Positions 61,274-64,000 of a stretch of 64,000 bases of DNA are shown here, piece after piece. Source of the DNA: JAUUZQ01 sp964538375. Lineage in GTDB: Bacteria; Bacteroidota; Bacteroidia; Bacteroidales; GCA-2748055. Below the pieces are notes generated by a model, which worked only from the letters and a program-made list of their open reading frames with translations, was not told the DNA's origin and ran no database searches. Within the stretch, counting starts at the first letter, position 1. Each line of letters starts with the position of its first letter. Location: assembly GCA_964538375.1 (NCBI GenBank), contig CAZIFQ010000015.1, positions 1-64,000 of the forward strand, in the 5' to 3' direction. Position numbers and translations under genes: made by a program.

Positions 61274-61831
61274 TCAAGGATTATAATCAATATATACATC
61301 TAAATTAAAAAAACTAAAGTCTTCATCATACTTGTGAAAAGAAAAGTCAAGCGGATTGCCCGTTTTCCTTGCAATATCAACAAGTCCTAGCCCCCCTCCG
61401 CCTTTGTCAGATAACCGTTGATGGTTCAGTATAAACTTATACATATCCTTCAACTCCTCTTTTGACATGGTATTGATCTTATCAATTTTGTTCTTGAGAA
61501 CATCAATTTTATCGGTAGAAACGAAATTACCGGTAGAAATTTTGTATTTGGATCCTATACGAGAAACAACAAGGATTCCAAACTTCTCTTCATATTCTTC
61601 TTGCATACCAGGAGGTAAAACATCAATGTGGTGGTAAAGGTTTTGTAAACTCTCCACCAATACATTGTATACTTTCTTCCTAATTTTTGAATCCTCGCTA
61701 TAGTCATCCATCCTGGCCTCAACAACTTCCAGCACGTTACTAATCAACTCACTGGTAACATTACCTTTGTAAGCAATCAGGACGTCATCGCCGTTTAACT
61801 TGGAGTAATAATCGTTTACATCAAAGCTCAT
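61274..61831 (-). CDS. siaB: SiaB family protein kinase
   Basis: 185 residues. A GHKL-like ATPase fold: the N-box helix VYNVLVESLQNLYHHID, the central KYKISTGNFV strand, and the glycine-rich lid DKGGGGLGLVDIARK. It matches SiaB-type Ser/Thr kinases (DUF6272) acting on SiaC. First gene of the siaB-siaC operon, with a near-perfect promoter. What it controls is unknown here. Confidence 0.88.
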   Translation of the reverse strand: MSFDVNDYYSKLNGDDVLIAYKGNVTSELISNVLEVVEARMDDYSEDSKIRKKVYNVLVESLQNLYHHIDVLPPGMQEEYEEKFGILVVSRIGSKYKISTGNFVSTDKIDVLKNKIDKINTMSKEELKDMYKFILNHQRLSDKGGGGLGLVDIARKTGNPLDFSFHKYDEDFSFFNLDVYIDYNP

Positions 61832-61878
61832 TTAAGCTTTATTTGTTTCAGGTAAATTATGCAAAATTTCTTGCTCAG

Positions 61879-61908
61879 CAAATATAAAAAAAATTATGGC
61901 TACTCAAA
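61879..61908 (-). promoter_or_regulatory. Promoter of siaB-siaC
   Basis: On the minus strand TTTG (61908-61905), 18 bases, TATATTTG (61886-61879), full box matches with near-ideal spacing; the leader is about 40 bases. Confidence 0.65.
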
Positions 61909-61970
61909 ACAAGTCCTACTGGAACTTTATTATGAGTTTCATCTCAAATTTGTTTACTAAAAATAGTTAA
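61896..61970 (+). CDS. Possible 24-residue amphipathic miniprotein
   Basis: The ATG at 61896 opens MATQNKSYWNFIMSFISNLF and closes with TKNS. The middle is amphipathic and membrane-seeking (W, F, I, M, L). It overlaps the siaB promoter on the other strand. No promoter or ribosome site of its own is seen, so chance is possible. Confidence 0.2.
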   Translation: MATQNKSYWNFIMSFISNLFTKNS

Positions 61971-62052
61971 AAATTCTTGTACTGCACAATATTTGTCAAC
62001 TATTTCATTTTTTTTTATTAAACCAACGTTTTTCTTTGACAATTGTACTAAA

Positions 62053-63207
62053 TCACATAATTGAATTGCTTTTGTGTTCCTTCAATTTTCCCTTAAATAG
62101 AGAATATTTAATGTATCTACACTCTAAATTGGCATTATATAATGTCAGTTTCTTATCTGGTTTCAAACCAATATGTTTTATTGCTTCGAAATTTGAAGTG
62201 AAAAGCCATGCTTTTGATCCCCCAAAACTATGTTTTAATGTACTTCCTATACCACTGTACATTGCTTCAATATCAGCCACTACTATTCTCTCTCCATAAG
62301 GAGGATTTATAACAAGGATGGCATTGTCCTGTTGTTCAGGATATTCCATGAAATCCTGCTTATTCACTGTAATAACATCTTCAAGTTTTGCAGACCTTAC
62401 ATTTGCCCGGATCATACTCACTGATTCACCATCAATATCTGTTGCCAGGATAGGAACATTAATTTCCCTTGTGGGTGGAAGATTCTCCATAACACGCTCA
62501 TATAAAACAGGATCAAAGTCAAGCCAATCTTCAAATGCATATTTCTTCCTGAAAACGCCGGGAGGTATATTTCCAGCTATCAGGGCAGCTTCAATAGCAA
62601 TTGTACCTGAGCCACTCATTGGATCAATAAAAGGTTTCTCTCCTCTCCAATCGGTTAAAAGAATCATTCCTGCTGCCAGAACTTCATTGATAGATGCGAT
62701 ATGACTCTTGGTTTTATACCCTCTTTTATGAAGAGAATCTCCTGAACTATCCAGAGATATTAAGAAAGACGTTTCATTTACGTGAACATTTATCCTGACA
62801 TCGGGGGTTTTCGTATTAACGGGAGGCCTGAGAGAGGATTTTTCCCTGAATTGATCAACAATGGCATCCTTGATTTTCTGCTCTACATATAAGCTATTAG
62901 TATATACTTTCGAAAAGACAACTGCATCAATAACGAAAGATTTCTTCACAGTAAGGTACTGTGACCAGTCTATCCGAGAGATGTTGTTATAGAGTCGCTG
63001 TTCATTGTGTGCAGAAAACCTGGAAATCGGCATCAGGATTCGTAAAGCTGTACGCAAACAAAAATTTGCTTTATACAACAATGCCCTTCCACCTGTAAAA
63101 TTAACTCCCCGGTTAACGGGTTCAACATTGTCTGCACCCAATAAGCGAAGTTCCTCAGCAAGGATATTTTCCAATCCTTTAAGCGTTTTTGCGTGAAATG
63201 TCTCCAT
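62053..63207 (-). CDS. THUMP-domain class I RNA methyltransferase (RlmL-N/YpsC type)
   Basis: 384 residues. The N-terminal ferredoxin-like plus THUMP part has MPISRFSAHNEQRLYNNISRIDW and SFVIDAVVFSKVYTNSLYVEQKIKDAIVDQF. The methyltransferase has RGYKTKSHIASINEVLAAGMILL, FIDPMSGSGTIAIEAALIAGNIPPG and the catalytic NPPYGERI (about 300). It is expected to make m2G in 23S rRNA or a similar RNA base. It starts 8 bases after the kinase-like gene. Confidence 0.93.
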   Translation of the reverse strand: METFHAKTLKGLENILAEELRLLGADNVEPVNRGVNFTGGRALLYKANFCLRTALRILMPISRFSAHNEQRLYNNISRIDWSQYLTVKKSFVIDAVVFSKVYTNSLYVEQKIKDAIVDQFREKSSLRPPVNTKTPDVRINVHVNETSFLISLDSSGDSLHKRGYKTKSHIASINEVLAAGMILLTDWRGEKPFIDPMSGSGTIAIEAALIAGNIPPGVFRKKYAFEDWLDFDPVLYERVMENLPPTREINVPILATDIDGESVSMIRANVRSAKLEDVITVNKQDFMEYPEQQDNAILVINPPYGERIVVADIEAMYSGIGSTLKHSFGGSKAWLFTSNFEAIKHIGLKPDKKLTLYNANLECRYIKYSLFKGKLKEHKSNSIM

Positions 63208-63215
63208 TGATCCTC

Positions 63216-63737
63216 TTATCTCTTAAAATGATTATTTATTGCATTAACTGCATTTCGATTGCGCTGATCAGATTCACCCTTGACAATGTAGTAAGAATAT
63301 CCAAGTTGATCCAGGTTTTGCTCATACATGCTAAAAAGATGATCTCTCATGCTTCCCCCATTTTCCCTGACAGGATCAGGTTCCCATGCCAGATCAGGAA
63401 AGCAGAGCAGCACGAGATCTGGTTTATAATCGCTAAGGGCCTTGCTGATCCATGCAGGCGATTCATTATAAACCAGCTCCATCCATACTTTGGTAATAAC
63501 CAGACCTGTATCAAAGAATACCCATTCATGATCATTATAGTTCCGGTTCCACTGCTCAATCTGCTTTTTGCCAATTTCAACTACATCATTTTTCTTGTAG
63601 GATCCATCAAGCTTTTCAATATACTGCCGGGCATATTCAGGTATCCATAGCCCTTCGAAATACTCTGAAAGGAACTCGCAAAGCACTGTTTTTCCTGTTG
63701 ATTCAGGCCCTGTGACAATTATTTTCTTTGTCGTCAT
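63216..63737 (-). CDS. NadR-like nicotinamide riboside kinase (kinase domain only)
   Basis: 173 residues. The P-loop GPESTGKT is at about residues 10-17, followed by WIPEYARQYIEKLDG, FFDTGLVITKVWMELVY, LLCFPDLAWEPDPVRENGGSMRD. This matches the RNK half of NadR without the adenylyltransferase or repressor domains. It overlaps pnuC by 4 bases, consistent with uptake followed by phosphorylation of nicotinamide riboside. Confidence 0.88.
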   Translation of the reverse strand: MTTKKIIVTGPESTGKTVLCEFLSEYFEGLWIPEYARQYIEKLDGSYKKNDVVEIGKKQIEQWNRNYNDHEWVFFDTGLVITKVWMELVYNESPAWISKALSDYKPDLVLLCFPDLAWEPDPVRENGGSMRDHLFSMYEQNLDQLGYSYYIVKGESDQRNRNAVNAINNHFKR

Positions 63738-64000
63738 ACTGCCATCTTTAGTTCTTTACTCCACTGAATATAGCCAACAAAAGCCATGAAAGTGTAAATA
63801 ACAAACAGGATGGATGTTGGATATAGCCCTTTGTAAATATACAATCCCATTGAAATAAAATCTATAGCTATCCACAATATCCAATGCTCCATGTATTTCC
63901 GGGTTAACATCCACGTTGCTACTATGCTGCCTGATGTTGTAAGCGCATCCCAATAAGGAAGGGGCGAATCGGTCAGATGATCAAGTACCAGTCCAATTGC
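63734..64000 (-). CDS. pnuC: Nicotinamide riboside transporter PnuC, C-terminal part (cut by the window edge)
   Basis: The reading frame is open to the window edge and ends in TGA at 63736-63734. The 88 visible residues contain the PnuC hallmarks: SPLPYWDALTTSGSIVATWMLTRKYMEHW, then IDFISMGLYIYKGLYPTSILF and a last helix ending VGYIQWSKEL. The N-terminal half lies outside. Coupled to the NadR-like kinase gene by an ATGA overlap. Confidence 0.9.
   Translation of the reverse strand, partial: AIGLVLDHLTDSPLPYWDALTTSGSIVATWMLTRKYMEHWILWIAIDFISMGLYIYKGLYPTSILFVIYTFMAFVGYIQWSKELKMAV

Overview
The window looks like chromosomal DNA of a member of the Bacteroidota (free-living Bacteroidia/Marinilabiliales-like is my guess). 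The reasons are: low to moderate GC; promoters of the Bacteroidota type (TTTG, about 19 bases, TAnnTTTG; a perfect copy lies before serC); almost no Shine-Dalgarno sites; a gliding-type C-terminal domain protein exported by the type IX secretion system; a PorE-like OmpA protein; a DAHP synthase-chorismate mutase fusion; and family content such as DUF1015, DUF6702, SiaB/SiaC and PnuC/NadR. No rRNA, tRNA, CRISPR array, IS element or prophage was seen.

Layout. 1-3.4 kb: proS, a peroxiredoxin remnant and tilS. 3.4-8.75 kb (minus strand): a tight aromatic amino acid operon, pheA - DAHP synthase/chorismate mutase - aroB - aroD - aroC - tyrA, preceded by a complete Phe/Tyr attenuator (promoter, 15-residue leader peptide, antiterminator arm, terminator touching the pheA start codon). 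8.9-17.2 kb: nth, three secreted proteins of unknown role, uvrA, an ECF sigma factor with a small ORF, rsmE and a phosphoesterase. 17.2-23 kb (minus): a 1495-residue secreted protein, a shortened prmA and tpiA. 23-31 kb: a hybrid histidine kinase, a GT87-like membrane protein, a peptide-type ABC permease, a DoxX-like protein and tmk. 31-38 kb: folP, cdaA, plsY, pckA and ppdK. 38-45 kb: xerD, a HupE-like protein and a four-gene operon (DUF6702, type IX cargo, TPR, HEAT). 45-50 kb (minus): serC-serA-DUF1015-yggS-DHOD-like. 50-55 kb (minus): gcvT-comB and a TPR/PorE-like pair. 55.5-61.9 kb: Hpt, STAS, a lipoprotein, a PepSY-type protein, a TerB-ABC exporter and siaB-siaC. The end carries pnuC (cut by the window edge), a nicotinamide riboside kinase-like gene and an RNA methyltransferase.

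The two most notable observations are the compact Phe/Tyr attenuator and three conserved genes (peroxiredoxin, pheA, prmA) that each keep their start, reading frame and C-terminus but lack an internal block (about 140, 55 and 120 residues, judged against remembered family members). In pheA and the peroxiredoxin the join falls in a short motif that family members carry on both sides of the missing block, which suggests deletion between short direct repeats. Also notable are dispersed GTAGAGACG-type palindromes, one of which supplies the xerD stop codon, a slippage-prone purine tract at the xerD N-terminus, and a DUF1015 gene with a ParB-like GHHR motif inside a serine operon that has no serB.
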